Assembly: GCA_964035795.1 (NCBI GenBank)
Contig: OZ038322.1
Coordinates: forward strand, 18,640,674-18,704,673
DNA: 64,000 bases
Source: Pterobdella sp. o SKG-2022
Lineage: Eukaryota; Annelida; Clitellata; Hirudinida; Piscicolidae
Direction: 5' to 3'
This document shows, in pieces, positions 37,256-48,848 of this stretch. The translations under genes and the position numbers were made by a program. Position 1 is the stretch's first letter. Each line of letters starts with the position of its first letter. The notes beneath the pieces were generated by a model. The model was not told the origin of the DNA and made no database searches. It saw only the letters and a list, made by a program, of their open reading frames with translations.

Positions 37256-38750
37256 GTTGAAATTTTATTTAAAAAATCTCCAGAATTATCATTTCTATGG
37301 TTTTATAAATGAATTTTTTTGAACAAAGTTTTTTTTAATTTTTTGTAAATAAAAAAAATCTTTCAAAAATAGAAAGTTTATACCAACAACAATACGAGTT
37401 TTTATTTGCACATTACGGTCTTGATAAATATAACAAAATGCAACCTTTTTGATGATTCTTTAATGAAATGGCTATACAAATTAGGTTATTGATTTAGACC
37501 TTGATAGTTATGCAGTGGTAAAATATATAACCACTCAACAAAGCAGTTAAAACGCATTTCTCAAACTTGTATGCAACTAGGGTCTTTTCCAAACTCAATC
37601 GCGCGTTCAAAAGAAAAAATTAAAATAATTAAAAATGTTTGGAAAGTACAAAAAAAATAATTTCGGCTATGATGAAGTTAAAAAAAATGAAAGCTATCAA
37701 TATACAACTGTATAAATTAATTATAAAGAATTTAGCAATACGATTGACGATTTCAATAAAAATCCATGAAGAATATAATGATAATTATATAATTAACAGC
37801 ATAAAATCGTCAGAGAACAATACATTTTTTGACGAGCATAGGCTTGATAACCCTTTCAATGAAAAAATAACTAAGAATTTAAATGATTGATTTTATAGTG
37901 AGATAAAAGAAATAACAAGTACTGCTGTAATATCATAAACGATATATGGAAACAGCTTGTAGATATTTTATAGGTTTGCAAAACAATGAAGAAGAATTAA
38001 AAATAAGTAAAAATAAAAGGAACAATCTATATTGATAAAATATGTCTTCTAATGATATTTGCTAATCGTTTATGAACTTTGAACATATTGGAGTGGTTGG
38101 ATAAATGAACAAATAACCAAATAATACAATGATTATATAAGCAAAAGAAATTAAGAATTAAATAATTAATTTTTGAGTTTGATAAATTCAATGTAAATAA
38201 AAAAATGTGTAGTTCTAAAAATATTTTTATTTTTTGTGTTTCCATAAATTGAAAACTGACACCTAGGAAGTCAAGGAACCTATATGGCTTCTCAACCACT
38301 TATAAAAATATTAAAGTATTTTAAACAAACAAAAAATTGCTTGAGTATATGATTCAAAATTTATTTTCACAGAAAAAATCAAAATATAAGAATTCTTATA
38401 TATAAGAATTTGAAAAATCATGGCTATTGAAAATTTTTCATTAAACTTTATATTGAAAGCATGGATGAAAGCTTAGAATAAAACTTTTTTTGAATTCTCT
38501 TTTAATAAGCAATTAAATGAGAAACAAGCCTTAAACTTTAGTTCAAAAAGTTGCTCTCAAGAAAAAAAAATTATACTACAGCCCTTAATAAAATAAGTGA
38601 TGATGAAGTTGCATAATTTTAATCTAATGACGAAGTTTATGTTGCAGTTACGATTATTAAACACAAAAAATCACGTTTACATTATAATCACGTTTTTTAT
38701 GAGCGATATCAATTCAAAACATATCTACATTTTTTATGAATTTATATGTG
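37256..38750. other. Noncoding AT-rich stretch
   Basis: No supported gene. An open frame at 37639-37890 is Lys/Asn/Ile-rich like random AT sequence. A minus-strand frame at 38027-38299 has a plausible start (MVEKPYRFLDFLGVSFQF) but no further support. Confidence 0.35.
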
Positions 38751-38756
38751 AACTAC

Positions 38757-38864
38757 GCTGGAGAAAGACATAAACGCTGCAAATGAAAGACTCTTAGTAG
38801 TGCTGAGTAGTGATTCAGACACTTTAGTGTGTCTAAAATCGCGAATTCTTTCCAAAATTTGCTG
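38757..38864 (+). other. Short coding-like remnant, possibly PIN/FEN-like
   Basis: The plus frame reads LEKDINAANERLLVVLSSDS, then DTLVCLKSRILSKIC and a stop. The pattern VVLSSDSDTLV resembles the VVxSxDTDVLVL signature seen in PIN/FEN-like open frames carried by some animal mobile elements (recall, not a search). It sits at the left edge of a mobile-element-rich block. Confidence 0.25.
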
Positions 38865-39397
38865 ATTTCAAAACTCAAATTAGCTTTAAAGGTGATTTTG
38901 TTAATTTATTTCGTCCCAAAATGAACAGAAGCAAAATATATGTAACTTCAATTAAACCGCTGCACTCGTGAAAGAAATTTAAGGTATTATAAAAATCTTA
39001 ATTGTTATAATTTGACTATTTAATCGAGGTTTTCATGAAAATCTGCAATCTTTTTTTCAATAAACTCATGTTCAATTGAAAGTTAACATTAGGAAATGAT
39101 CTTTCATGATAAATACTTATTTCTGTGTATGGTCTGCTTTTCACATAGTTTTAGTCAGAAATCTTGAAACGCAAGGTTTTCATTCCAACTAATTTTTTTT
39201 CATTTTAATTTCTTCATTATTCAAATTTTTAAAGAATTTTGTTTCACCATTTTGTTCATTCACATTTTTTCAAATCGTTTTTCATCATTTATACTTAGTA
39301 CAATAACATACAAGAACTACTTCTTTTGGGATGATTTCAGATTTTTTGCTTTACATAGAAAGAAGATAAATTGTGAACTTTAACAATTTCATTTTGT

Positions 39398-39642
39398 GCA
39401 ACAGCAACAATTACAAAGACAAACACTTCGTGGTTTTTTGGGGATAATAAAGGCTGGTATTACTTGGATGAAAATTCTATGAAGAATGAAAAAAAATATT
39501 ATCATTTAATTAATATCAAAGAATGTTACAATAAAAAAAATTAAGCAATTTCTGGTTTCAATTGTGATGATGTTGAAGTCCCATTGAAGAAAAAAGATGA
39601 AGACAATGAAGTTGTTCAAATTTTGTCTAAAATTAAAATTTG
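39398..39642 (+). pseudogene. Coding-like remnant of unknown origin
   Basis: The plus frame reads ATITKTNTSWFFGDNKGWYY, then LDENSMKNEKKYYHL and a TAA. The same frame continues AISGFNCDDVEVPLKKKDED to a second stop. The Trp-rich WFFGDNKGWYYLDE could suggest a WWE-like fold, but this is a guess. The premature stop suggests a pseudogene or element remnant. Confidence 0.25.
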
Positions 39643-39745
39643 ATTGCTCAAAGTATTTTATTTGAAGTTTCATTTATATATATTTTTTGTTTATTATCAC
39701 AGATTTAATTATTTTTATACATTCATAAAATCAACTCAGTTTTTT

Positions 39746-39990
39746 AAATTTCATTTATATAAGTATTATTATGGTTGCTTTTGTTTCAATTAACAGACCT
39801 TTTTTTTCGTATAATCTTAGTTAACTGTTTTTTTTATTTAGTTATACTTGCATATTTTTTTTAAACTGTCATATCTAAAAAAACTTACCTTACATTAAAT
39901 TGCATTCAAAGTTCATAATACTCAGTGGTCTAGAAACTCATGAAGTTGATGCCATTATAATCATACTAGTCATTCCTTTGATTTTATTTA
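39746..39990 (+). repeat. Direct repeat, copy A (~245 bp)
   Basis: From AAATTTCATTTATATAAGTA to CATTCCTTTGATTTTATTTA this matches 43491-43731 at above 90% by eye, in the same orientation. It includes CATAATACTCAGTGGTCTAG in both copies. Confidence 0.8.
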
Positions 39991-40511
39991 TATGTATGTT
40001 GAATGAGTTGAAATAGATTCAAAAGTTTATTTTTTTCACTTTCAACCAATTCATTTTGTTTATTTTCTACGCCATATTGGATGTTCCATTAATTTTTTGT
40101 TTTAAATTTTGTAATTTTTTTCTCACTTTGTTGTTTGTTAATCAATTTTTTCACGTTTATTCTTTTAATCAGTGATTTTTTTTTTCTGTGCAAAAAAAAA
40201 ATGAAAAAATATATTTAAAAGATTAACAAACAAAAAAATGGAAAAATAAATAAGCAAATGATTGAATGGATAAGTAACAAAACATAAAAAAATCAATAAA
40301 AATATTAATAAAAAACCATATATAAATATAGTGAAAAGTAAATAACAATAACTATTTATATTGCGCCGAAACAAGAAACTGAGGCAAAGATAAGTAAAAG
40401 AAAAAAAAAACAAATAAAAAACCGATTGAAGAATCAGATAATGAAAAAATAAATAATACGTAATAACCAAAAACTACTTCAATAATATTGATTTTGAGCA
40501 AAACTCAAACA

Positions 40512-40610
40512 ATGGAAAACCTTACTAAGAAAGAATTTCTTTCATATTTGAAACAATTTATACAAAGACTGAACCAAACAGTTGATGAAGTAGTTTGTAC
40601 TTTTATAAAG
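40512..40610 (+). CDS. Possible short first exon, unknown
   Basis: ATG followed by 33 codons (MENLTKKEFLSYLKQFIQRL, then NQTVDEVVCTFIK) up to AAG|GTATCT. Composition is coding-like. It could be the start of a small gene or of an element lying between the two direct repeats. No partner exon was found. Confidence 0.3.
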
Positions 40611-40837
40611 GTATCTATAAAACAAATGCGTTTATAAAATTCTATTTATCATCAACTCAATGTCTATACAAGCTTCACTGACTTACTATACCTAAATGGC
40701 TCATTTTCAAGATAACTACTTTCACCTACAACGGTCAGCACACAAAAAACTATGAGTATCTTTTCAAACTCACGAAAAATATAAATTTTTTTTTTCTCGT
40801 TAAAATCGTAAAACCATTTGACCAACCAGTTGGCAGA

Positions 40838-41051
40838 ACCAAGCACTTCGGTAGATCATTCAGCCTTGCAACACCGTCAATGTGGAACGCTCTTTCTAAT
40901 GAAATCTGATTGTTTTCTCGTCAATCATTCAGATTATTGCTCAAGACTTATTTTCACAGACTATAACTGTTCATAAACTATATTTGTATCTTTAAGCGCT
41001 TCTGATACATGTTTAACTCGTGTGAAAAGTGTGCTATACATATATAAATAG
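40838..41051 (+). mobile_element. LINE 3' fragment (L2/CR1/Jockey-like C-terminus)
   Basis: The frame at 40838-40966 reads HFGRSFSLATPSMWNALSNE, a stop, then SFRLLLKTYFHRL. This is the RSFSxAxPxxWNxLP...F+xxLKTxLF pattern that closes many LINE open frames. A 3' UTR follows, ending GTGCTATACATATATAAATA. The copy is 5'-truncated, with at least one in-frame stop, and is not the same family as the element at 44932-45945. Confidence 0.7.
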
Positions 41052-41127
41052 ACGTGGTATGAGAAAAATAAATAAATGACTTGTAGCTAAAATGTTAAAT
41101 TTTAATATCATTGATATTTAATAATTT

Positions 41128-41264
41128 TTACGTCAATTTATGGAAAAATTTAAGTGAATTTAATGTGCAAAATGAATAGCTATAGTTTTCGATAAGTTCA
41201 GCCTTATCATAAAACATTAGCGAAAAAAAGTTATTTAGTAACTATGATTATGAAGCAGTTTAAA
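41128..41264 (+). repeat. Left arm of long inverted repeat
   Basis: About 137 nt that match 41771-41908 in reverse complement, ~85-90% by eye. Conserved blocks include AAAACATTAGCGAAAAAAAG and TTATTTAGTAACTATG. It contains the hairpin GATAAGTTCAGCCTTATC at 41191-41208. Confidence 0.85.
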
Positions 41265-41770
41265 CGTGTAGTATTTGGAGGAAGGCTTTATTTTTTTAAG
41301 GTTCAATATAAAGACCCGAATGAAGCAACATTAAGGAGATGTAACATCAAATAAGGACTCAAACACAATTTCAGGTATAAGCAAGCTTGCACGAGAATGC
41401 TCCCAGGGAAAAGTTGACTGAGATAAGCCGGTGATCATGAAAACAATACTTAAAAAAAATGAAGCATTTCTTCAAATGAAACTATTAATACGAGAGAGCC
41501 TAGAGATAAGGAAAAATAAATCGGTAAGGAATGGCTACAATGACCCACAGTTGCAGGTGGAAACAGGTGCCTGGGACCCAATACTGATGATGTTGCAAAA
41601 ATTGGACAATAAGTATTTAGAAAAAGCAAAAAAGAGAAGGCATGAAGATTAATTTCTCCACATCAGAATAATTTTTCTTTGAAGTTGAAAATTAACATTG
41701 AAATAATAGCATTGAAAAATAAGTTGTTTCTAAATTAGTTAATAACCAAATTTTATTACTTATAGTCTTT
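41265..41770 (+). mobile_element. Penelope-like coding fragment inside the inverted repeat
   Basis: The open frame at 41431-41652 reads MKTILKKNEAFLQMKLLIRE, then SLEIRKNKSVRNGYNDPQLQ and AWDPILMMLQKL. With the upstream relic LARECSQGKV (41380-41412, a nearby frame) this looks like the region after the GIY-YIG nuclease in Penelope-like elements: His-rich helix, W-D, then a LIRESLEIRK helix, N-rich turn and W-x-P-I/L. Penelope-like elements often carry terminal repeats in direct or inverted orientation (known). The GIY-YIG and reverse transcriptase parts are absent. The family call is recall-based. Confidence 0.5.
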
Positions 41771-41908
41771 GTTTAAACTGCTTTATAACCATAGTTACTA
41801 AATAACTTTTTTTCGCTAATGTTTTATGATAAGGCTAAACTTATCGAAAATTAAAGCTATTTATTTCGCTCAATAAATTTACTAAAATTCTTCCATAAAT
41901 CGACGTAA
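41771..41908 (-). repeat. Right arm of long inverted repeat
   Basis: Reverse complement of 41128-41264, with hairpin GATAAGGCTAAACTTATC at 41828-41845. Beyond 41908 the two flanks share only a short ATATCATTGATATT motif. Confidence 0.85.
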
Positions 41909-41909
41909 A

Positions 41910-43490
41910 AAATTGTCAAGTATTATTTAAAAGTAAATTTAAGAGGTCTCTAAAATATCATTGATATTTTGCAAACTCGAAAGACTATTTTTTTGATAAT
42001 TGTTTTATAATTTATAAAAAAAATGTGATCGATAACTTTCAGTTTGAAGTTTTTATTATAAAATTTTGTATCTTAAAAGCAGTGAAGCAAACAAGTTTTA
42101 CATAAGCAGTCATTCAAAAATTGAAAATATAACGGACAAAAAAACAGTTCTATCGTTTTAAAATAAAAACTAAAAAAAGTATGTATCGGTTGTATAAAAT
42201 ATGAAGCTGTTGGGAAGGAAAATAGAATTAAGAGCATCTAAAAGATGTGTTTAAGAGCCATTTAATCTAATATTAAATTGATAGTTTGCCCAATGAAGTC
42301 GAAGATTTTTCTCAAGCTAACCTCAAGCGCTGAAGATTACCAAGAAAAAGAGAAAATAATTTTAACCTTTTGATAAATGGCAAAGAAATTCGAATGCTTC
42401 TATTCAACATTGAAAAATGTGAAACGCTATATCTTAATTAAATTAAACTTCTCAAAATACTATTGCAAAAAAAATTACCTCAAAACAACTGATGTATGTG
42501 AACAATATCAAAAAAAATGATTTAGAAATCAAGAATGTGATTATGACACGAAAAATGAGTTATGCAAAAGAGTGGATTTAATTATTAAAATTTCTTCATC
42601 AAAATCAATGTTTAAAAAAATCGATTCAAAAAAACTGATAATGTAATCAAATAAACAACAAAAGCATCAAAAACGCGTATTTAAATTAACCATAAATTAT
42701 GATCTTGAAACTCCCTGGGTTAAACATTACTATAATAAACCTCGTAGATTATTATTATTATTTTTGTTTTTTTTTTTTTTCATTTTGCTATTTTTTTTAT
42801 TTCACTATGCTAAACAAAAACTAATGGTTTTTAAAAGTTTATAAAATAACGTTAAACTTAATTGAAAATATTGATGTTACCATGGCAGTTAACAAGTTTG
42901 TATACTTGATAATGTGAGTTCAACAAGAGAAAGCTTCGTATTATTATTCGGTTAATAAAAGTGTTTGATTCAAATCGTTTTAATTGAAAATAGTTTCCAG
43001 TCTCATTGTTTTTTAATAAATTTTTCTAAGAAAGTAAGCTTTTAAGTTTGATTTTCTTCAACTTTCTTTTTCAAAATTTCAAGCTTTCCAAAAAATACTT
43101 CGCAGTATCTTTTCAACACATCGGAAAAAATTCTCCATTTTTGTTTCAAAGCTCCTTTTTCATTTTCCACGTTTTTAGTTCTTAAAATTATTTCAAAACT
43201 TTTAATTTATTTTTAATTAATTTAATTTATATTTCACATTTTGTTCAGTTTGAATTTTAAAACTTCATATTTTTGAAACTATATTTAGAAATTTTTAATC
43301 TTGCGGATTACAGGTTTCCAAACTAGTTTCATTCAAAATTTTTATATTTTATAGTCTATGAAGTTTAAGTTTTTAAAGTTCAAAATTTTATTTTACTTTA
43401 TTGAGTTCTATTGTTCGAATCATTTTATCGTCAAATAAAACTGTTAACTCTTAAAATCCATTTATTTTTATGTATTTTCTACGGTTTTCT
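41910..43490. other. Noncoding AT-rich stretch between repeats
   Basis: No gene recognised. Short open frames only. Confidence 0.4.
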
Positions 43491-43731
43491 AAATTTCATT
43501 TATATAAGTATTATTATGGTTGCTTTTGTTTCAATTAACAGAACTTTATTTTCATCTAATCTTAGTTAACTGTTTTGTTTATTTAGTTATACTTGCATAA
43601 TTTTTTTTTAAATTGTCATGTCTAAGAAAACTTACATTACATTAAATTGCATTCAAAGTTCATAATACTCAGTGGTCTAGAAACTGCTAAGGTTGATGCC
43701 ACTATAATCACACTCGTCATTGATTTTATTT
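43491..43731 (+). repeat. Direct repeat, copy B (~240 bp)
   Basis: Same-orientation copy of 39746-39990. The two copies are 3.75 kb apart and bracket the inverted-repeat element and the LINE fragment. They could be long terminal repeats of a decayed element or two insertions of one short repeat. Confidence 0.8.
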
Positions 43732-43877
43732 GATTTTTATTTTCATGCTAATAAAGTTTTGTGGCTTGTTATTCCAGCAGATCCTCATATCCTTAGTTGT
43801 TTTTGTGACATTTCAAATACTTCACGATGCTTTTTAATTTTAAAAAACAGCGTGCCAGTTGTTTTTCAAAAAATCAT

Positions 43878-43992
43878 CGGTCGGTATAACTTAGTGGTAG
43901 AGCATTAGACTAAGTATATAAAGTTACCGGGTTTGATCCCAAATGGGCCAAAAATTAGCACCTGATTCACAATGTGTTTTTGCTAAATTGAA
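43878..43992 (+). mobile_element. tRNA-derived SINE, 3' truncated
   Basis: Head GGTATAACTTAGTGGTAGAG, then CATTAGACTAAGTATATAAA and B box GGGTTTGATCCC; body to GTGTTTTTGCTAAATT. The hairpin and tail are lost. Confidence 0.85.
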
Positions 43993-43999
43993 TTTTTAT

Positions 44000-44930
44000 T
44001 ACATTCAAACAATTCATATTGAAGTTTGCTTGAATGGATTTCTCTGACTAACTCACCACAGTGGTGTTTCAACAAACCGGTTTTCTAATGGTCTTGAGCT
44101 TTTTGTTTCTAAAGTTTAAAAAAAGTTATATGCATAAAAATATTTCCATCATCTATGCACCTGATTTATACGGAATATCACAATGAGGGGTTTTTTCAAT
44201 ATCGCGAGTTTTATTAACATTGATAGAGAGTGTTGTTTTATCATTTTGTTTTTTAGTATCTTGTTTTGAAAAGAAAAATCAGTTTTTATCACTAAGTTTT
44301 TTTCTATAAGGGTTTGATATTTTTTTTATAATGTTTTGCGTGTTTAGGGAATTCCTTATGTTTCGCTTTTTAAAAATATTAATTCCAATGAGATCGATTT
44401 TTATATTTAGTGGTTTGTGATACAAGTAAAAATTGAAAAACTTCATTGACAAAATGAAATAGCTTAAATTTCAATGCCTGGAAACACTGCATTAATATAA
44501 TAGTGGTTAGCGGAAAAGCCCAGACAATACTATAACGTTTTTATGATGTTTCAAAACTGTCTTAAAACCCAAAGCTTGATTCTTAGTAGCATTTCATAAA
44601 TATATTTCCATACTGTAAATTTTTTGATAATTTTCTAATCTTCATGTTGCCACTTTTAAGCTTTATGACTTGCCACATTAAACTCAATGGATACGCCAAC
44701 CATGCCACCAAGTTACCATTGATGCTGTTAATTCATTTTTTCATTACTTAAAAAACAAAGATTTTTGAGATTTTCATGTTCTAAACTGCTGAATTCTAAA
44801 AAGAAATATTGAAAAATACGTTTCATGTTTCACTACCTTTTTTGAGTACCACAAGATCATTCATTTAAGGTTTTGAAAAGCATATTTGTTTCAAGTCATT
44901 AGAACGATATTCTGAAACTCAATACTGAAT
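44000..44930. other. Noncoding AT-rich stretch
   Basis: No supported gene. A minus-strand open stretch near 44600-44720 (SINGNLVAWLAYPLSL) is isolated. Confidence 0.35.
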
Positions 44931-44931
44931 T

Positions 44932-45945
44932 ATTATTATTATTAAGATTTTTATAGCGCACAGTTATCAATTCAAGATTGCTTCAGAGGCGCTCAAGGTT
45001 TGTAAAAGATTATGACTGGGGATGTTTATGGTATAAGTGAGTTTTCAAAAGTTTGCAAAAGTTCATGAGAGAAGGCGATGAGCGCAAGTTAGAAGGGAGT
45101 GAATTCCACAGACGTGGAGCCTAGTGAGAAAAAGAGCGACTAGTAAACAAGTCTGAAGAAACAGGTTGATGAAGCTGGAGACCAGAGTGCAAGGATCTGA
45201 GTGGTTGAAGTATGTGTCTGATTGACAAAAGATCAAAAAGATAAACAGGTTGTTCAAGCTTGAGAGTGCATGCAATGAGCCAAAGTAATTTAAACTTGCA
45301 TCTTTGGGTAACCAGTGCAAATGATCAAGACAGTCGCTGGAAGAACTGAAATAATCAGCTTGAAGAACCGTCATGGCCGGTGGTTTTGGAGGGCTTGAAG
45401 TTTGCATAAAAGATAGTTTGGCTGCCCGTAAAGGAGAGAATTACAGTAGTCCAATCTGGAAAGAACTAGTGAGATAAAGAGGCCATTAGCAGTGGAAAGA
45501 GGTAAGAATTTGCATACTTGTTTTATGGCATAGATATGGAAATTGGAGTGAGAGACTCCGGTGAAAAGAGTGATGTCATCAGCGAACTGGTGAAAAAGCA
45601 AGTCGTGCTATACAATAATGCTACACATGAGTGATGTATAAAGAGAGAAGAGGATTGGTCCCAGAACGGAGCCCTGCGGCACGTCTGAGTTGAGTGATGT
45701 AAGAGATGAAGAGAAATTATCCATTTTAACGAGCTGAGAACGTTGAGAAAGGTAAGAGCGAAACCAAGAAAGAGCGAGATCAGAAACATTGAACAATCTA
45801 TTCAAAATATCAATTAAGATATCATGATCGAGAGTGTCAAAAGCAGTAGAAAGGTCTAGCGTAGATGTTGCGAAGCCAGTCAGTGATGCGTAAGAGTGTG
45901 GTTTCTGTTGAGTGGTACTTGCAATTGTTGGAGTAAAAACTCAAA
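44932..45945 (-). mobile_element. L2/CR1-type LINE, 5'-truncated and internally deleted
   Basis: Minus strand, in order: [13 protein letters not shown]; then, after a frameshift near 45865, [14 protein letters not shown] (motif A, D-x-x-x-A-F-D). Next comes [31 protein letters not shown] (motif B), and, after a further frame break near 45605, LLFHQFADDITLF (motif C, FADD). At ~45550 the frame jumps straight to ALVLSRLDYCNSLL-type sequence (LFISLVLSRLDYCNSLLYG). This skips the ~100-residue thumb region with WM..N.LKLN.KT that normally lies between. Then LHWLP and a degraded C-terminus. The 3' end is GAGCGCCTCTGAAGCAAT to GTGCGCTATAAAAATC plus (AAT)n. The polymerase is inactive. Confidence 0.85.
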
Positions 45946-47367
45946 AAAAGTTTAAACAAAATTCTGAAAAAAACTGATGATTTGAAAAATTAGAAATGAT
46001 GAATTGCTTTGAAAACACAATTAATTGAATAAAAATTATGAAATAAAAAATGGAAAGAATGAGTATTAAGGTGTTGATATTGCAAAAAATTAATAAAACT
46101 GAAATTGAAAATGAATGGAAAACTCAAAGAAATTATGAATTAAAAAATTATAAAATGTCAATAAAAAGTAAAAATGAAATTGAAAGCTGGTATAAAGCCA
46201 AAAAAAACTACAAAATTGGCAAAACTAAATTATGAGACTAACACAAATGAGTGAAATAGTTAACAAGAAAAAATTTAAAATGGATCAAATAATAAAATGA
46301 AAAAAAAAAACAAAAAAAAAACAAAAAAGATAAAAAAAGCATTAAATAAAAAAAATCAAAAATTGCAAAAAAAAATATGATTTGAATTTTCTGAAAAAAC
46401 AAATGCAACTTTTAAGAAATGTAAACAAAGGCAAAAAACAATGTGAATAATAGATCAAAAATATAAAAAAAACACAATACAATTGATTTTTCAGTTTAAA
46501 AAAAAATAATTGAAAGTAAAAAAAAGTGAATTTAAATGTATTCTATAGAAAAAATTAAAATAAAAAAAACAGTGTGCTATTTTTAGTAAGTTTGAACATG
46601 AAAGAAAAAAACGAAATGAAGATGAATAATTTATTGGAACGTGAAAAAAATTAAAAACATAAGTAGAAAGAATGAAAAAACAAATCAACTAGAAAAAAAT
46701 AGATTAAAGTATTTCAGAAGTTCAAGTGAACTAGAACAAAATATTGAATAATTAAAAAAATGTAAAATAATAAATTTTAAATTTTCTTTCAAAAAATTAT
46801 ATATAATAGTTGCAAGGAATTGATGAAATGATTCAGAATACAAACTTTGAAAACATAGCATAACTGGATATACCCAAGATCGGTAAGTCAACAATAGGCA
46901 TAAACATAAAATGAATGAACTAAACAAAAAAAAATAGGTTGATCAAAAGCAGAATTTTTACTGTTTGAATGGAATAAAAGTTTTCCTAAAAAAAACATGA
47001 AATAAAGTTTGGAAATTTTTTTGACGAAACATATATAGTAAAATATTATTTGGAAAAAATTAAATGACGTATGAATTTGCATGAAGATGGAATTAAAAAT
47101 TGGAGTGATGAAGAACAGAAATATCTTAGAATACAAATCAACGATTAGAGGAAGTGAGAGTCCATATTTGAATAATGAGTAGCAAAAAATTGTTAAATAA
47201 TGTTGCAAAAATCTCGAAAACATAAATAATTCATTGTGAAAAAAAAGAACTATATGCAATCAAAAACTTCGATCCTAAAGCAATTGCAATTGTTTGGATA
47301 AAAAAACGTAAAAAAAATATTCAAAAAGTTTTTTTTGGAAAAAATAAACATGAATCAATTGACAAAG
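45946..47367. other. Purine-rich, A-run-dominated stretch
   Basis: The plus strand is strongly A-rich (many AAAAA runs, little C) from about 45.95 to 47.35 kb. Long minus-strand open frames here are Phe/Leu/Ser-rich products of T runs, not genes. Confidence 0.55.
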
Positions 47368-47408
47368 ATACCAGGTTCAATCCCGCATAGGCCTGTTTTA
47401 CAGTGTTG
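47368..47408 (+). mobile_element. SINE fragment (B-box region)
   Basis: ATACCAGGTTCAATCCCGCA, then TAGGCCTGTTTTACAGTGTT: the B box and the start of the body only. Confidence 0.65.
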
Positions 47409-47409
47409 G

Positions 47410-48848
47410 AAAGCATTGAAAAAGATTCAAAATAAAGCAACACTGATAAAATAAAATTAGAGTAAAAACCCAAGATAACGACTTCTGTTGAAAACGAAAA
47501 AAACCCTGAAAAACAATAATGAAAATCAATTGTTTTTTCATATTAAAATTTATTTTTTTCGTTCGATTTGATTTATTAATTTTTCATTAAATTTAATTCA
47601 ATTTTTATTTTTTTGTCATTTTTTATTTTTGAGATTGCTCTCATTTTGAAACCTTTTATATTTATTTTCAAACTAAATTTTATTTTTTCGGAACAACAAA
47701 TGTAATTGAATAATATTCAGCTGGAAAACGCTTTTATATAAATATTAAATAAATAAAAATTATTTTTCAAAGCTATTTTATTTTATTTGTTTTTGAAATT
47801 TTATTTTTCAACTCAACATATACACAATAATCGTGTGCTAACGCTTATGCTAAAACTGTAATGATCGAAAATTTTAGTTTTTGAATCACAATATATTCAT
47901 TTGAAAGTTTTTCACATTTGTTGCTTTGTTGAAAAATAAATGAAGACGGATTTTTTTGGAACTCCAAAATATCTGCTAGTTATATAAAACTCATTGTTGA
48001 TGTGTTTTTGATAGTTTAAGTTTATTTATTGACATTGGAACATTTCAAATTGAAATTTCATGAATAAAAAACTGGATATTCTAAAGCAAAGTTCAAAATT
48101 CATCAAACTAGAGTTACGAAAAAAATCCTATAAAAGCTATTGAAATTTGAAATAACCTTTCGAGTTTTGCAAGAATGAATATAAAACTATTTAAGATGTA
48201 TGAAATTAAAAGAAATTTTTTTCATTGAAAATTTTCTGACATTTTTATGGTTTCTTATTATAATGTCATACATTATATACTTTCATCATCAGTTATTTCA
48301 TTCATCTTTCTCCATTTTTTCAAAGTTTTTTTTCAAAAACGACTGTCTGGAAGTATTTAAAATAGAGTTGAATTTTCAAATAAATTTATCATAAATTGAA
48401 GACTTTTTATTTTCAATTTTTTATGAGGAATTTTTGATGCCTTTATTTAAAAAAACTAAAACCACTAATGATTCATGATAAGGTTGTACTTATCGAAAAT
48501 TTTAGTTTTTTAAATAAATGTATCAAAAACGTTTCATAAAAAAATAAAAAAGTTATTCAAATAATATGGAAAAAATACATAGGATGTCTCTAAAAAATTG
48601 AATACTCAAAAAAAATTTATTAAATTATCATGGAAACAAATTTGTTATTTAGCAAAAAATTATAAATCAAATATTAGTTTGCTCAAATTTTTCTAAAGAC
48701 TTTTGGAGTTTAAAAAAAATATAAAATTCTTTTCAACGCTTAAAATATTTTTTTAAACTTCAACATAAAGTATTCAATCATGAATGTATCAATGGCAACT
48801 TAACTTATTAATTGAATGAATATAAATATGAATATTTATAAAACACAC
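47410..48848. other. Noncoding AT-rich stretch
   Basis: No gene seen. A third copy of the GATAAG-N6-CTTATC hairpin block lies at 48466-48530. Confidence 0.45.
48466..48530 (-). repeat. Fragment related to the 41-kb inverted-repeat arms
   Basis: CTAATGATTCATGATAAGGT, then TGTACTTATCGAAAATTTTA, parallels the right arm at 41816-41852. It keeps the GATAAG/CTTATC stem with a different 6-nt loop. Confidence 0.5.

Noticed and set aside
41580..41600. CTGATGATG as a hammerhead core within the Penelope-like fragment
   Set aside because: No CGAAA partner and no helix II; it is part of a readable codon series.
44600..44720. Minus-strand reading SINGNLVAWLAYPLSL as an exon
   Set aside because: Isolated, with no acceptor or donor that fits the upstream 48849 donor phase convincingly.
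46491..47259. Several long minus-strand open frames
   Set aside because: They are Phe/Leu/Ser/Tyr-rich and arise from long A runs on the plus strand; no splice signals, motifs or conserved blocks.
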